Of a stretch of DNA of 64,000 nt, positions 27,234 to 39,055 are shown in pieces. Source of the stretch: Scatophagus argus (taxonomy: Eukaryota; Chordata; Actinopteri; Scatophagidae). The first letter of the stretch is position 1. Each line of letters starts with the position of its first letter. The notes under the pieces were generated by a model. That model saw nothing but the letters and a program-made list of their open reading frames with translations, was not told the DNA's origin and did no database searches. The position numbers and the translations under genes are program-made. Where the stretch lies: positions 9,035,223 to 9,099,222 of the forward strand of contig NC_058515.1 in NCBI RefSeq assembly GCF_020382885.2. The letters are read 5' to 3'.

Positions 27234-28474
27234 CGATTTGCCTTTAATTGGCATGTGCGCGCGATGACACAATTTCCTGGCAAAACTCCTTGTAGCCCCC
27301 TACCGTACGTACATGTTATATGGCACAGATCTTTAATAATAATAATAACAATAATAATAATCGCTACACGTGTATATTAACCTTTTAAATGTTATTCAGT
27401 TTCACATTTATTTCATGTAAATGGCTCTAAAATTGAACATAAAGGGACATTAAGAATTCAAGATCACATTAATTCTTTAATGTGTCACTCAGTATGTCAT
27501 TAGCAGCCACCCATCAGTTTCTGAATTCAGCTAGACAACAACTTGTAGTTTGAAACAACCACAAAATGGTGCCTTTAACTGAAACAGGTAAAATACTTAA
27601 AATATTATACATACATCATTATTTTACAAGAAGATAGCCAAATCTGAAAGTGTTTCACTTGAAAATCTTCATCTAAACCCTCTATGTAATGCTTACTTCT
27701 CTCTCAAGGGTCACATTCCTTGCACAATGACAATCAGAGTGAAACCGATATGTCTCATATTTTCCACTTAAAAAGCAAAATAACAGTTTCAAAGATGTTC
27801 AGTGAGTGAGTACAGTCAATACAGTACAGGGAATGTGACATTCAATAAAATCAATTAATTCAGCAGTCAGCACATTTTATGTAGGTGAAAACTATCAGTA
27901 TGTATTCAAATAATTTGATCAAATTTACTTTCCTGTTACCATCATTCCCATTGCATAATCCATGTGCATGTACATTCCACAAATTATAGCTATAATATAG
28001 TAAATAAACATTCTGTGAAAGGTTTTGCTAAAGTAGTCTGTGTTAAAAAAATGTTATAATTAAGTCAACTTTGAAACCAACCAAGCAATTACATAAAACT
28101 TGAGCTTTCAGTAACAAATATTTAGTAACTTCTTGATTTAAAAACTATTATTTGAAATCATGGACCCACGTCATACGAGGAAATGCCATAAAAGATTACA
28201 AAAAAGTCAAGTTGCTTCTTCCACTACAAGTGAGTTAAAGTGCAGCTGCGGTGCTAGCTCCCTTTTAACTCGCAAAGTAGCCGTCTTTGGTCAAGCCACG
28301 AGAAACAACCTGGCTTTATCTCTTCGACTTTGAGTTTAAAGGTCAACCCTGAGTTACTCTCAAACGCTTATCAATTACCACATTTTAAAGTAAGTACCAT
28401 CAACAGTGGCTTGAAGTCTTTGAGAATAAAAGCATCACACTGCCATCGGTTTCTCCAGATGGAATCTTCACTTG
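27234..28474. other. Spacer between mfsd8 stop and TTC31-like promoter
   Basis: About 1.2 kb with no coding region. It must include the mfsd8 3' UTR on the minus strand. The close same-strand spacing means the mfsd8 transcript ends near the TTC31-like promoter. A short ATA-rich run lies near 27340-27360. Confidence 0.6.
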
Positions 28475-31400
28475 TTATTCTACAATGCTTCCGTGGCGTA
28501 CAGAAAAGGCAATGAGTCTGTGGTAAAGACAGCTGAGGAGCATGATGGCCCCCACCACCATACCACAGATGAGGCTGAAAGCCCAGCGGGGTCCCAGGAT
28601 GGTGTAGACGTGGGAGACAAAGATAGGGCCCAATGTCCGCGCCCCACTTCCTGAGGCTGTCAACCACCCCATGTACACACCCTGCAGAAAGCAATAGTAA
28701 GCATCCACATTCCAGGTCCAACAAGTAGAACAGAAATTATGTGCATAATCAAAGTGGCTGAAAGCACACCAATTATAGCCTTCCATTTTGTAAAACTAAA
28801 CCACAGCTGTCATACCTGAGGTCTGGGTCCAAGGATTTTGGAATACAGTGTGTAGGACATCACGTTGCAGGCTGGGTATCCCACCCCGATGAGGATGTCA
28901 GATGAGATGTATTGGGCCAGGTGAATGGCAGGAGTATACTGGCACCAGGTCTGTTCATACGGGCAGCCCGTTGGCTCCAAAGAGCTGTTGGAGGCCATCG
29001 TGGTTTCAGACATTTGACCAAGCAAAGAGTTGTTTTTGAGGTCTGTATTTTGAGAAGGAAAGCAGAACATGAATTCTCCACCACGCTGATAATTGTTCAG
29101 TGTAACTCTCAGCTATGCCACACACTAGGGCATTAAAAAGACCAAAAGAATATTATTTAGATCAGAAGAGGCCAAACAATCTATACAGTTTAAATAGTGC
29201 ACACCTGCCCACTGAATTTTAGGATAATGATTTCCCCATGGAAGCAGAATAAAGAAGCCACAGAATATAATGGCCAACCCTGCTAGCAACACAGGACGAT
29301 CCCCGACCCTGAAAAGAAACAAACATTCTTCTTAATTAACCAAATTCTTTGAAACTGAAATATATTTTTTTATGTAATCCATACAGGCTTGAATGAGAGT
29401 ACCTTTTAGAGGCCACTTTCACAACTACAAACACCAATATGGATTCAAATCCAATACAGCAGATGATGATGCCATTGTAGAACACAGCTTCTTTCCTTGT
29501 CCAAGCAAACATGTCCATGGACAAAGGGGTTGCAATTCTGAGAAACGGCAAAAATAAAGTCATATTACTAAAACTTCATACGACTGAGAATATAGAGACA
29601 CGGCTGAACAGCAAAAAGTGTCTTGGTTATATTCTAGCTTGACTTCTTCGATATTATGAAATACATACGTCTCAAAGACAGCAAAGATAAACATGACAAC
29701 GAAGAAGAGGATGTTGGAAGTCAGGACCGCAACCTGATCGATGGTCTCCTCAGTATCTTCACTCGTGTCAACTCTATCTACAGGAGAAGATGGAGCACAA
29801 TAAAGGCATAAACCATAAACAAAAACCAGTATGTAATAGCAACTATAAATATCGCAAAAATAATTTCTTATCTTGATTATAATGTCAGAGTCACTAATAG
29901 CATGTACCTGAATTTGGGCTGTCTTGTGTCAAGTCAAGTCAGGTTCCACTACACTTAAAATCACTTCTGTAGGTCACTTAACTAGGCATCTGCAGCCAAC
30001 TTCAGTGAAAAAAAAATTGGTTTATAAAAGGGAGTAACATATTCTGTACCTTCAGATGTGTAGTTGATGGCTCGAATGTGTTTTCCATGGTCATCAACAC
30101 GATGCTCTCTGTTGACAAGATTCACAACTGAGAGCTAAATCCAAGGAGCCATGATTGTTTTTTGAGTAAAGAGTGTGGGGATATACAGAAAAAAGCAAGG
30201 GGAGAATTTATATATATATATACATGCAGAGGAAGCCTCACCTTAGCACCAAAAGAACCAGCAGGATGTTGATGATGCCAAAGGCTGCAGCCAGGAGAGC
30301 AGGAGCAGTGTACATGTTAAGCTCCAGGTCTATGAACTTGACTGTGACACCATCCTCACCAATGAATGATAGGCATGCCTGCAGAGCTAGCATAGACAAA
30401 GATATACACGATCTTCTCCCTCAAACAACACACTTGCTTCACTGCTCTCTGTACTGGCCTGCTTTACATAATATGTACAAAATACAACCAGCTTTACCTG
30501 GTCCCAGGATGAAACCCAGGGCCTGACAGGCACTCATGTTAGCCATGGCACTGGTCCTCTCCTTCAGCGATGTAGCTCCAGCAACATAGGACCTCACCAC
30601 AGCAACATTGCCTACCACGAAAAGACCAAAGTGTGATTAAAACGATTACTAAAAAAAGTACAGTTTTTCAAAGATATTCAATATTCAGGGCATCACAAAT
30701 CACCTGCTCCAAAGCCCACAAAGGCTCTGGAGATGAGCATGTGGAATTTGTGCTCTGTTCTGGGCAGGTATGCATATGCATAGTAGATATTGGCTGACAG
30801 GTTGATGAAGATGGAGCAAACCAGTGGCTCCCTGCTTGGTCGATGGTTGGACCAAAGGCCAAACATGGGTGAGGCCACCAACTGACCCAGACTGTAGGCT
30901 GCCACCACCCATCCCAGGAAACTGGCATCAGCACTAGCATCAATCTATAGGAAACATCAGCCAAAAAACATGAACATGTTCTACATACGTCCCTACAGTT
31001 AACTAGCTATGTTGTGATGATAATCTAGCAACAATGCATGAGATGGTTAAATCACTTTTTTTTACTATCCCATTATCAATGCATGCGGTTGCCTTTGACA
31101 CATAATAAGAATACTCTTGTACTTAGAAATGCTTGACTACTCAGCTTGCATAGGGCAAGTGCAGTACTTCTGCTAAATTTGTGGTAAAGTTCCCAAAGTG
31201 TCCCTTGAAGCTTTTTCACTTCATGTTTGCCCTTCTAAGAATGTCAAAAACAACATGACTTCATTTGTATTACTGATACCATCAGTTTCCAACAACCCTT
31301 TATGAAAAAATGGTGAGCCATACATACCTTTTGCAGATAGGGCCACAGTGATGTGATGACAATAGTAAAACCTGAAAAGGCACATAAAGTACAAGACGCT

Positions 31401-31965
31401 TTGTTTTGCTATCAAGAGACAGGGCAGTTACAAAACACATTCCTTAGCCATTATTCACCACTTAACATGAAAGAGATCACTTCTTCACACATATGCAACC
31501 TGTCCAAACCCTGGTGAAGTGTCTCTGCAATGAGTCTCCTGCATTATACAACTTTAACAGGCAGAATTCAAGGGCATCCTCACCTACACTGCTGAGAAAC
31601 ATGGTGAAGTACATGATTCTGATAGACCTCCACCGACTCTTGTAATCTTCATCCTGAGAGTCCTCACTGTACGTCGACAAGATAACATTAAAGGTGATTT
31701 GAGGTTTGTAAACAATGACAGGCCCAAAAATCAGCAAAGCAATTTCACCCAAATGGTTTTCATAATACACGAATAACAACTGTATTGTATCTAATACGTT
31801 CACGGGCTACTTGGTCAACAATGCACTTGTTTAGGTGAGTTTTTCATCTAAAATAACCCAACCTGAGTAATCTGTCAAGTCAGTGGCCATTGAACTCTGC
31901 ACTCACCTACTTGCATCATCGCGGAGCAATGGAGTGGTATCGTCAGGGTCAACAAACTGAGACAT
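28475..31965 (-). CDS. mfsd8: MFSD8 (CLN7) lysosomal major facilitator transporter
   Basis: Exons in transcript order: 31907-31965, 31584-31666, 31328-31371, 30704-30944, 30498-30611, 30242-30386, 30050-30108, 29669-29777, 29403-29537, 29205-29308, 28816-29042, 28475-28681. The joined product is 508 residues, against 518 in human. It is a 12-span major facilitator protein of the lysosomal membrane; loss of the human gene causes neuronal ceroid lipofuscinosis type 7, and the protein has been linked to a lysosomal chloride current. Visible marks: an acidic dileucine sorting signal (DTTPLL) near the N-terminus, [102 protein letters not shown] and [22 protein letters not shown] and NSS sequons sit in the same luminal loop as the glycosylated sites of the human protein. 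The start gives a short cytosolic N-terminus, as expected. Confidence 0.97.
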
Positions 31966-32315
31966 TTTCCTTAAAAACAACGACCCCGCAAAATTATAAC
32001 GCCAGGACGGACTTTGCAGATACAATTACAAAAAGTATCATTAAGTTGCCATGTAGCCGAGTGTCAGTGAACTGCCGCTGCTAACACCAACTTCTTCAGA
32101 AAAGCTCTGGAAAGCTAGCTACAGTATCAGCTAACGTTACATACTCGAACAAAAACTGTACATTCTCACATTTACATTAAGCTAACCACTATCAGATATC
32201 ATTTAAGTGGACCGTGAAGCAAAATAACGACAGTATACTACACAAAAGCTCACAAAACCGGACTATGTCACCAAATCTACACACTACTGTCAAGTCTAAC
32301 TAAACTGAAATGTTA

Positions 32316-32323
32316 ACTTCCGG
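32316..32323. promoter_or_regulatory. ETS-type motif upstream of mfsd8
   Basis: ACTTCCGG lies about 350 bp upstream of the mfsd8 start codon and reads CCGGAAGT on the coding strand, a perfect ETS-family core typical of housekeeping promoters. Its use is inferred from position only. Confidence 0.35.
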
Positions 32324-32577
32324 TTTAACCTTTCAAAATAATGTCACCACGAATTAAATCAAACTGATTGTATGTTTAATTCCATAGTGGAGTGTCCTTA
32401 GATTAGCTAAAGAATGCAGTTGAATTTGTTAATATGCATGTCGGACAGCTTTAAGACATGTCCGTTTATTTTTTTTCAACGATGACCGACTATACGCATT
32501 TATTTTGAAGCTAACATCGCATAGCATCCAAGCCACTTCTGGTGTTTGTCGCGTAGGCCTGTCTTGTGGCAGCGCTC

Positions 32578-32585
32578 TCACGTGA
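32578..32585. promoter_or_regulatory. CLEAR-like E-box upstream of mfsd8
   Basis: The palindrome TCACGTGA lies about 610 bp upstream of the mfsd8 start codon. TFEB, which activates many lysosomal genes, binds GTCACGTGAC-like sites. The core matches here but the outer bases do not complete the decamer. Regulatory use is inference. Confidence 0.3.
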
Positions 32586-33348
32586 ATGTTCACAAGGCAA
32601 ATAAACACTCCGTCCCCTACTGGCACCACCACATGAAACAGCTCTTCGGCACCCACCCCTCATTTCGGCGCACAAATATTACACAGGATCTTTCTTTACT
32701 GTGACTCTGACGGTCAGTTTTTACAAGATGCATTCAGCAGATTTCAAATACGTTCATGAACTGACTCAATTTACAGAGGAAAAAATCGGTCTTTCAGTAA
32801 GACAAATACACATAATAAAAATAAACGCGAAAAGAGAACTGGTGCATTTTAAATTTCTGATATTTAGCTCATTGAATTCGCCCTCGCAACCTAGATCTTT
32901 AGGTTTTGGCGAGTAAACATTTTAATCAATTGACGTGCGTAGCCTAAGTTTCATTACATATAAACACGCAGGAGAACACACAATGCATTTTGTCTTCACA
33001 GACGTCCTTTCAAATTTAAGGTTATTCCCTCTGATCCACAGTCCCCGCCTTTACACGCTGTGTCCTTCAAAAGTGAAAGCGAATGTAAAATTTTTTTCCC
33101 GACAAAGATCAATCCTACGCTCGGGACTTCATCCAGTATACTGAATTTTCTCCTGATCTAACTTACTGTTCGCCCTGGAATTACGATAAAATGGGTAAGC
33201 TGAGGTTTCTGTTTGAACAATCTACCGGCTGTTCCACTCTGCTCGTGTTTGCTTTCGTTGTGCCTTCGCTTTTAGCGCTTTCGGCTGTGTGGACAGCAGT
33301 TCCGCCTCCCTATTTTTCCATTTCTCCCATTTTACAGGTTTGCTGAAA

Positions 33349-33573
33349 ATGCGTGCGTTCATCGTGGCTTTCCTCAGCGCATCGTTGTGTGATGCTGCGC
33401 CTGGTAAGTCCCTGTTTCCTCTGAGTCTACATCACATCTGTTCTATTCTCCCAATTTTTATTTATTTATTTATTTTTACCATGTTGCTATTTCTCTCGAC
33501 TCTTAGCTTTTTATATTGTTACTTTTTCTGTTGAACTTATAAACGTTTTCCACGAAACCATATTAAGATTTAA

Positions 33574-33628
<55 letters not shown>

Positions 33629-36621
33629 CTTTATTGATCCCGAGGGAAATCTATTTGCGAGATATGTCATCATTTATCATCAGTGATGAACAGACTATGC
33701 TGTGTGAATATATGGGGCATTGGAAAGGTAGTAATGCATCCTCATTTAGTACGTCAAATAACATTTATGTTATGTTACCTAAACTTAAATAGGAACATTC
33801 CTGTTACTTGTTTCACAGTTTCTGATGTTATTGCGGTTTTGGTCGGGTCTCCTGTCTCGGTGCACCGCGGCCAGACAACCACAATACCCTGTTGGCTCAA
33901 CCCACCACGGACTGCAGAGGATCTGGAAGTACGTTGGTACCGCCAAAATCGTTTTGATAACCCGGTCATGCTTTACCGGGCCGGGGCTTTTGAGTATGCA
34001 TCCCAGGATGCTTCGTACGTGGGCCGAGTCTTGTTTGGCAATAAGGACGCAGCGTCTGGCGGGTTGAAGTCGGGTGATGTGAGCCTGGCGCTGATCAATG
34101 CCACACTTGACGATGCTGGAGACTACACTTGTTACGTGAGCAGTGATCAGGGTTATGACAGCGCAAGTGTCAGTCTCACAGTGTCAGGTGAGTATCTTGA
34201 AGAGTGGAGAAACGCACACGAAGGCAAAGAATGGTTTAAAAACTTTTGAGAAAAATATCACCTTTTAAATGTTTCTAACCTTCCTCCCAACCCTCTTCCC
34301 AGAAACCGGAACCCCTCTGCTTCTGTCAGCAGTGTGGAGAGAAGATAATAAAGTGAATGTGAGCTGTGAGTCTGCAGGCTGGTATCCAGAGCCCAGTCTG
34401 CAGTGGATGAATCAAAACCAGGTTGTGACTCCAGAAAGACTGCAATACAGCACTGACTCCTCTGGCCTTGTGTCAGTCCACAGCTGGCTTCTTATCTCCA
34501 ACTCCTCTGAGGTTTCCTGTTCGGTTGGTCTCTCTGGTAAAGAAGCAAAGATGTCAAGAGTTCGCCTGGGTAGTCCTCCTAAACTTGTTGAACAGGGTAA
34601 GAGAATTACTTGCAAGTGTGCAACTGTATTTTATTGTTTATTCGTCGTTCCGCATTCGTTATTATTGTTTTCATTTCAGAACAACACAGAAAAATATCAT
34701 TATTTATTTTTTTTTAGAGTGTGGATCCTCTGCAGCTGTATTGGCGACTTTGATTCTACTCCTCATAGCCATGGTAGTTGTCATTGGAGTGCTGTCCTTT
34801 AAATACAGAGGTAAATATTTGATTTCAGATACGTCCATTATGACATGGATGGCCACAGTACATCCTAAATTTGTTTAATTGTATTGATTAGTTTTGAAAT
34901 TCTGACACCTTTTATTAGATGACAAACAGTGATGATGAATTGTATGAATTGTATTGAATTCAACAGCAAAATTACACTATATGGACAAAAGTATTGGGGC
35001 ACCTGATCATTGCGGCAACACGGGCTTTAATGACGTCGTCTTCTAAATACACAGACATTAATATGGATTTGATCTCCCTCTTTGCAGCTATAAAAGCTTA
35101 CACTCTTCTGGGAAGGTTTTCCACAAGATTGGAAGTGTTTCTGTGGAAATTTTTGCCCATTCATGCAATAGAGCCATGGTGAGATCAGGCACTGATGTTG
35201 GACCAAAAGGCCACAATCTCTGTTCCAGTTCATCCCAAAGGTGTTAGATGGAGTTGATGTCAGGACTCTGTGTGGGCCAGTCAAGTTCTTCCACACCAAA
35301 CTCATCACCGCTCAGTCACGCTGGAACACAAATTGGAAGTTGGAAGCATAGCATTATCCAAAATGTCTTGGTATGCTGAAGCATTAAGATTTCCCTTCAC
35401 TGAAAGGGAACATCCCCATACCACACCTGGATTCAATAATAAACAGCTGTGTCCCAATACTTTTGTCCATATGGTGTAAGCCAAAGTGTCTGGATGAACT
35501 CTGAAAAATGTACTTTTACGTTTCAGTGCAGAAAACCAAATTAGGACGTAACCACGATGGGGACAATAAAGATGAAACTGACGGTAAGAAGGACCAAAGT
35601 GTCACAACAAACGCATAATTAAACACATAACAATACAAGTTTTAAAAAGCACTATGAGTCAAACTCTTTAAACACTGGATTCTACATTATTATTTTGTTT
35701 GGGAAGCTCCCTTGAGGGCCTAAGAATACATTATACAACTTTTTTTCACTAGCTGAGAGGAGCATCTCATGAAAGTGTGCAAAATGTCTAACATAAATGT
35801 CTAACTATTTTTGTTGTTTTAGCCCCAGAGAAACAGAAACTTTTATTAACAGGTAAGAAGTCAACTATTTTCCGTTAATAAAGTACAAGTCCATGACAAC
35901 TGGTGTAGAATCTATGTTTTACTTTTTCCATACAGAGAAGACTGCAGAACCAGAAGAAGAGACAGAACCAACAACGTTTTCAGAAGCCAGGAAGCACTAT
36001 GGTAATCACTTAAGGATTTGCAGTATTTCTCTTACCAGGCTTTTTCTAATTTCATCCTAATGTTGTTTTCATTTTTCAACAGTAAATGTTACACTTGACC
36101 AGACAGGAAATCAATTTCTCACAATCAAGGACTGTAAAGTGAGAGACAGCAATAATCCTCCTGATGGAAAGAAGGTTACCTGTCTCACAGCTATAAAAGG
36201 AAAACCTGGCTTCTCTTCTGGACAGCACTACTGGGAGGTTTCTCTGTGGACAAATAATGTAGGCATCAAACAGTCCTGGTGGATTGGAGTTACCAGTAAT
36301 ACTGACGTCCCTCATGAGTCAGATTTGTTTCCAACTGCATCTAATGGTTTCTGGTTTCTGTCCTCTTCCCCTGACAGACCAGATAGCTTTCACCTTAGCA
36401 CAGAACCTAAAGTTCTGCTGCCTGTCCGTTCCAGGCCACGGACGATCGGTGTGTATTTGAATTATGACGACTCAGAGCTTTCTTTCTATGACGCGGAGTC
36501 TCAGAGTCTTATCGGCAGTTTAAAAGTTGAGTTCACAGGTGACGTTTTTCCATTTTTCAATCCTGGTAAAGGTGACACAGGACCTATGGAGATTTTACAG
36601 CACAGGAAAGAAGAGGGTTAG
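33349..36621 (+). CDS. Butyrophilin/B7-like receptor with B30.2 domain
   Basis: Coding exons: 33349-33403, 33819-34187, 34303-34596, 34718-34810, 35527-35583, 35823-35852, 35936-36001, 36083-36621. They join in phase 1 throughout and give 500 residues. Order: signal peptide (MRAFIVAFLSASLCDAAP); IgV domain with IPCW and the DDAGDYTCYV signature; IgC domain with the B7/butyrophilin mark CESAGWYPEPSLQW; transmembrane helix (VLATLILLLIAMVVVIGVLS); three short cytoplasmic exons rich in Lys and Glu; and a PRY-SPRY (B30.2) domain in the last exon. B30.2 landmarks are LDQT, GQHYWEVSLW, WWIGVTSN, IGVYLNYDDSELSFYD and FPFFNPG. Such proteins are cell-surface immunoglobulin receptors that modulate T cells, and mammalian members sense ligands through the B30.2 domain. 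The fish family is expanded and has no one-to-one human match, so no symbol is given. Function is inferred from domains. Confidence 0.92.
33575..33650 (-). mobile_element. LINE 3' end fragment with GATA tail
   Basis: A (GATA)n run at 33575-33628 is followed by ACTTTATTGATCCCGAGGG. On the minus strand this is a LINE-like 3' end with an ATCT tail. Only about 25 bp of body remains. The same junction recurs at 62715-62810. It lies in the first coding intron of the butyrophilin-like gene. Confidence 0.7.
34975..35476. mobile_element. Non-autonomous Tc1/mariner-like element, 502 bp
   Basis: The left end reads CACTATATGGACAAAAGTAT and the right end is its inverted copy (with CACCATATGGACAAAAGTAT on the minus strand). 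Both ends are flanked by TA, the target duplication of Tc1/mariner elements. The interior has only fragments of open frame and no transposase motif. It sits in the intron after the transmembrane exon of the butyrophilin-like gene. Confidence 0.8.
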
Positions 36622-39055
36622 TCTAGTGACATGGGGGGCTCTGTACATTTAACAGCACAAGACATTTAAGATCATCTGTAGGGTCGCAATATTATCAGAT
36701 TTTCATGTTTTTCATGTTGTCAAATATTGTGGTATGTGCTCACCTAAAAAGTGGAATGTTCTTTTTTATAGTAATACTGTACAGAAAAGAGGATACAAAA
36801 AACTGAACTGGACCAAGTTGAGATACTTTATGTTTTTATTCATTTTGTATATATTATATTTATTTATTATTCATTCAAGAGAATCTGGTAACTGAACACA
36901 GCACAACTGTAGATAAGTCACATTAAAGTCAAGTTGAAATGCTGATATAGATCAAACTGCAGAGATATTCTGTTTGGGAAAGACAAAATGTACGCGTGTG
37001 TAAAAATGTGGCAGCTCGGTCGTCATTTTTGAGATTGTAGAAGTAGTTTGGAGTGCCGTTAATAAATACGCAGTTAAATTAGTTTTATTTAGGGAAATAC
37101 TCTTTTTCAAGTTCTAGCTGAGAGTTAGATTGATGCCACTCGCACATCTGTGTGATAAGTATTTCAAAGTGTCTGTAAGTTGGGCGTCTCGATCAAACAT
37201 TGTTTAATACAATTGTAAAATTTCTTGTTCGACCTTTGTTTCATTTCCTTTGTGCTTATCTGCGTGATTGTTGGCCTTTATTGACAATTCAATGCTCCTC
37301 TGTCAATGGCAAACTGCATGTCACTGTAATTCTCCTGACTTTTGTCATATAATAGTAACAGTTCGCCACCGACTGATCCACATTTCCGTTGCTATTACAA
37401 AGTGTTTCAGTGAGGTTTCGTGAAATTGTTTTCTATGTGAAACCATTTTTCATTTATGTGCTACTATACATTGGACCATGTGTAAATATGTATTATGACA
37501 TGTATACTCACTCCATTCATACAGCTTACCAAGTTATATTTGCACGTGCTCACCTAATGGCTTTGCTTTGAACAAGTTTATAAATTTTTGAACCACTGTA
37601 ATTTACATTCTTATCTCCCTGCTAGGAAATAGGACACCTCCTCATCTTACATAGCTGCTAAGGTGAGCCGCACCTTCATATGTTAAGTATTAACAGAGGT
37701 GCTCATTGGGTTCCAGACTGCTGCTGCTGTCAGACTGTCAGACTCAAACAAGCCGATGCAACCTTTAATCTTACTGGTTTTGCATAAGGTACTGTAAGTG
37801 GACTTGAGCCCGCTTAGGACACTCCAGGTGTCTTCAGCTCTTTTTTGTTCCATGTGAAATTTAGAATTGAATTTCCGTTGTTTTAATTAGTGTGTACTTT
37901 CTATTGTTGTACTACTCCTATACTCTTTTGTGTAGGTGTTGAAATGAATAAGCTTTTTGAATAAACTCCATTTGGAATCCTGTTTATTTTTTATTTCTAT
38001 TTTCTTTCTGTCACTCTGTATCCACAATGTAAAACTCCAGTTTAAGAAAACACAGCAAAATGTCATACACTTTAATAAGTACAGGTAGTATTTACAGTAT
38101 ATACACCATAACACAATACTAAGTTTGCCATCACTACTGTATACTTTTCATAGATAAGGAAGTATTTACACTGTGAATAAGACCATATGTAATAACAGCT
38201 TTTAAAATTTTGATACGTAATAAATTCAAGTAGGCGTGCCTTGATACAATAGTCTGACTATGATCATGGTATGGGGGTATGGAAGAACCACTTCACAGGT
38301 GAATCATGGTCCAACACTTTGAATACTTTTTTTTTAATACACTTGTTAGTTGAGGGGCCATGGGTTGGGGGTACAATGTCAGTCGATATCAAACACAAAC
38401 TATACAAGTTCATACATGTCTCGGTCCTGAAGACACATAGTCTATCTGTGGGGACTTTTTTAAATGTTCAGAACCATTGGTTTCCTCTTTCAAAGCTTTT
38501 CACATTCGTGTTTGGTCATCAGCCTTCAACGGAAACAAACACCAGACCGAGGATCATGTGCTGTAGCATGTCCTGGTGCTCTAAAGTGTGTACTGCAGCC
38601 TCCAAGAACCTCTGTTGCATTTCATCTTCTCTGTCTCTCTCCTACCACTACCGTTCCCACCACTCTCCACCGTCAACTATCTAATACAATAACAAAGATG
38701 ACATGAAAAACGGTCTTTAAAAAAAGGAGAAAAAAAAAGCATGAACTCGTAGTCACGCTTTTAAGTACACCTTGTCAAACTGCTTAAAAATACATCTGGA
38801 AAAACAGACACTGGGCATCCCAAACACTGACTATGAATGATTCCTTAACTGGACCAACCCATCTGTTTTCTTAGCTTAGTCAGTTTCATTACACTAATCG
38901 CTTATGACCAGGGTGATGAGAAAAGACATGCACCTAACTTCAGGTACCATGAAAGAAAAGTAAAAGAGAAGCTGCACTCCACCATGAGACTTTTTTGTCT
39001 TCATTTTGATTGCTGGTGGTTTATACATTATGGTATGTGTCCTCTGTGTCTCGCC
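36622..39055. other. Convergent intergenic region with two 3' UTRs
   Basis: No gene is supported between the butyrophilin-like stop and the stop of the minus-strand recombinase-like gene. Candidate + strand polyadenylation signals are AATAAA near 37064 and near 37963. A fragment of the AAAGGAATAGTTTGACA miniature element is at 37085-37160. Open frames near 38271-38700 have no recognisable domain and overlap the probable 3' UTR of the minus-strand gene. Confidence 0.6.
37085..37160. mobile_element. Fragment of miniature element (same family as 19871-20262)
   Basis: GGGAAATACTC, then CTAGCTGAGAGTTAGAT and GATGCCACTC, match the left part of the common teleost miniature element. Only a short piece remains. 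Confidence 0.5.

Larger units (their letters stand above)
31966..33348. other. Divergent intergenic region between mfsd8 and butyrophilin-like gene
   Basis: The two genes diverge from this 1.4-kb spacer, so it should hold both promoters and 5' UTR sequence. Short open frames here show no family resemblance. A TTTTACAG acceptor just before the butyrophilin start codon suggests a non-coding first exon for that gene further upstream. Confidence 0.6.

Noticed and set aside
35027..35308. Minus-strand frame with text such as LVWKNLTGPHRVLTSTPSN
   Set aside because: It lies wholly inside the 502-bp Tc1/mariner-like miniature element. Similar conceptual proteins come from the repeat itself; there is no transposase motif.
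38271..38706. 137-codon plus-strand frame near the end of the recombinase-like gene
   Set aside because: No domain, no good splice context, and it lies in the probable 3' UTR of the minus-strand gene.
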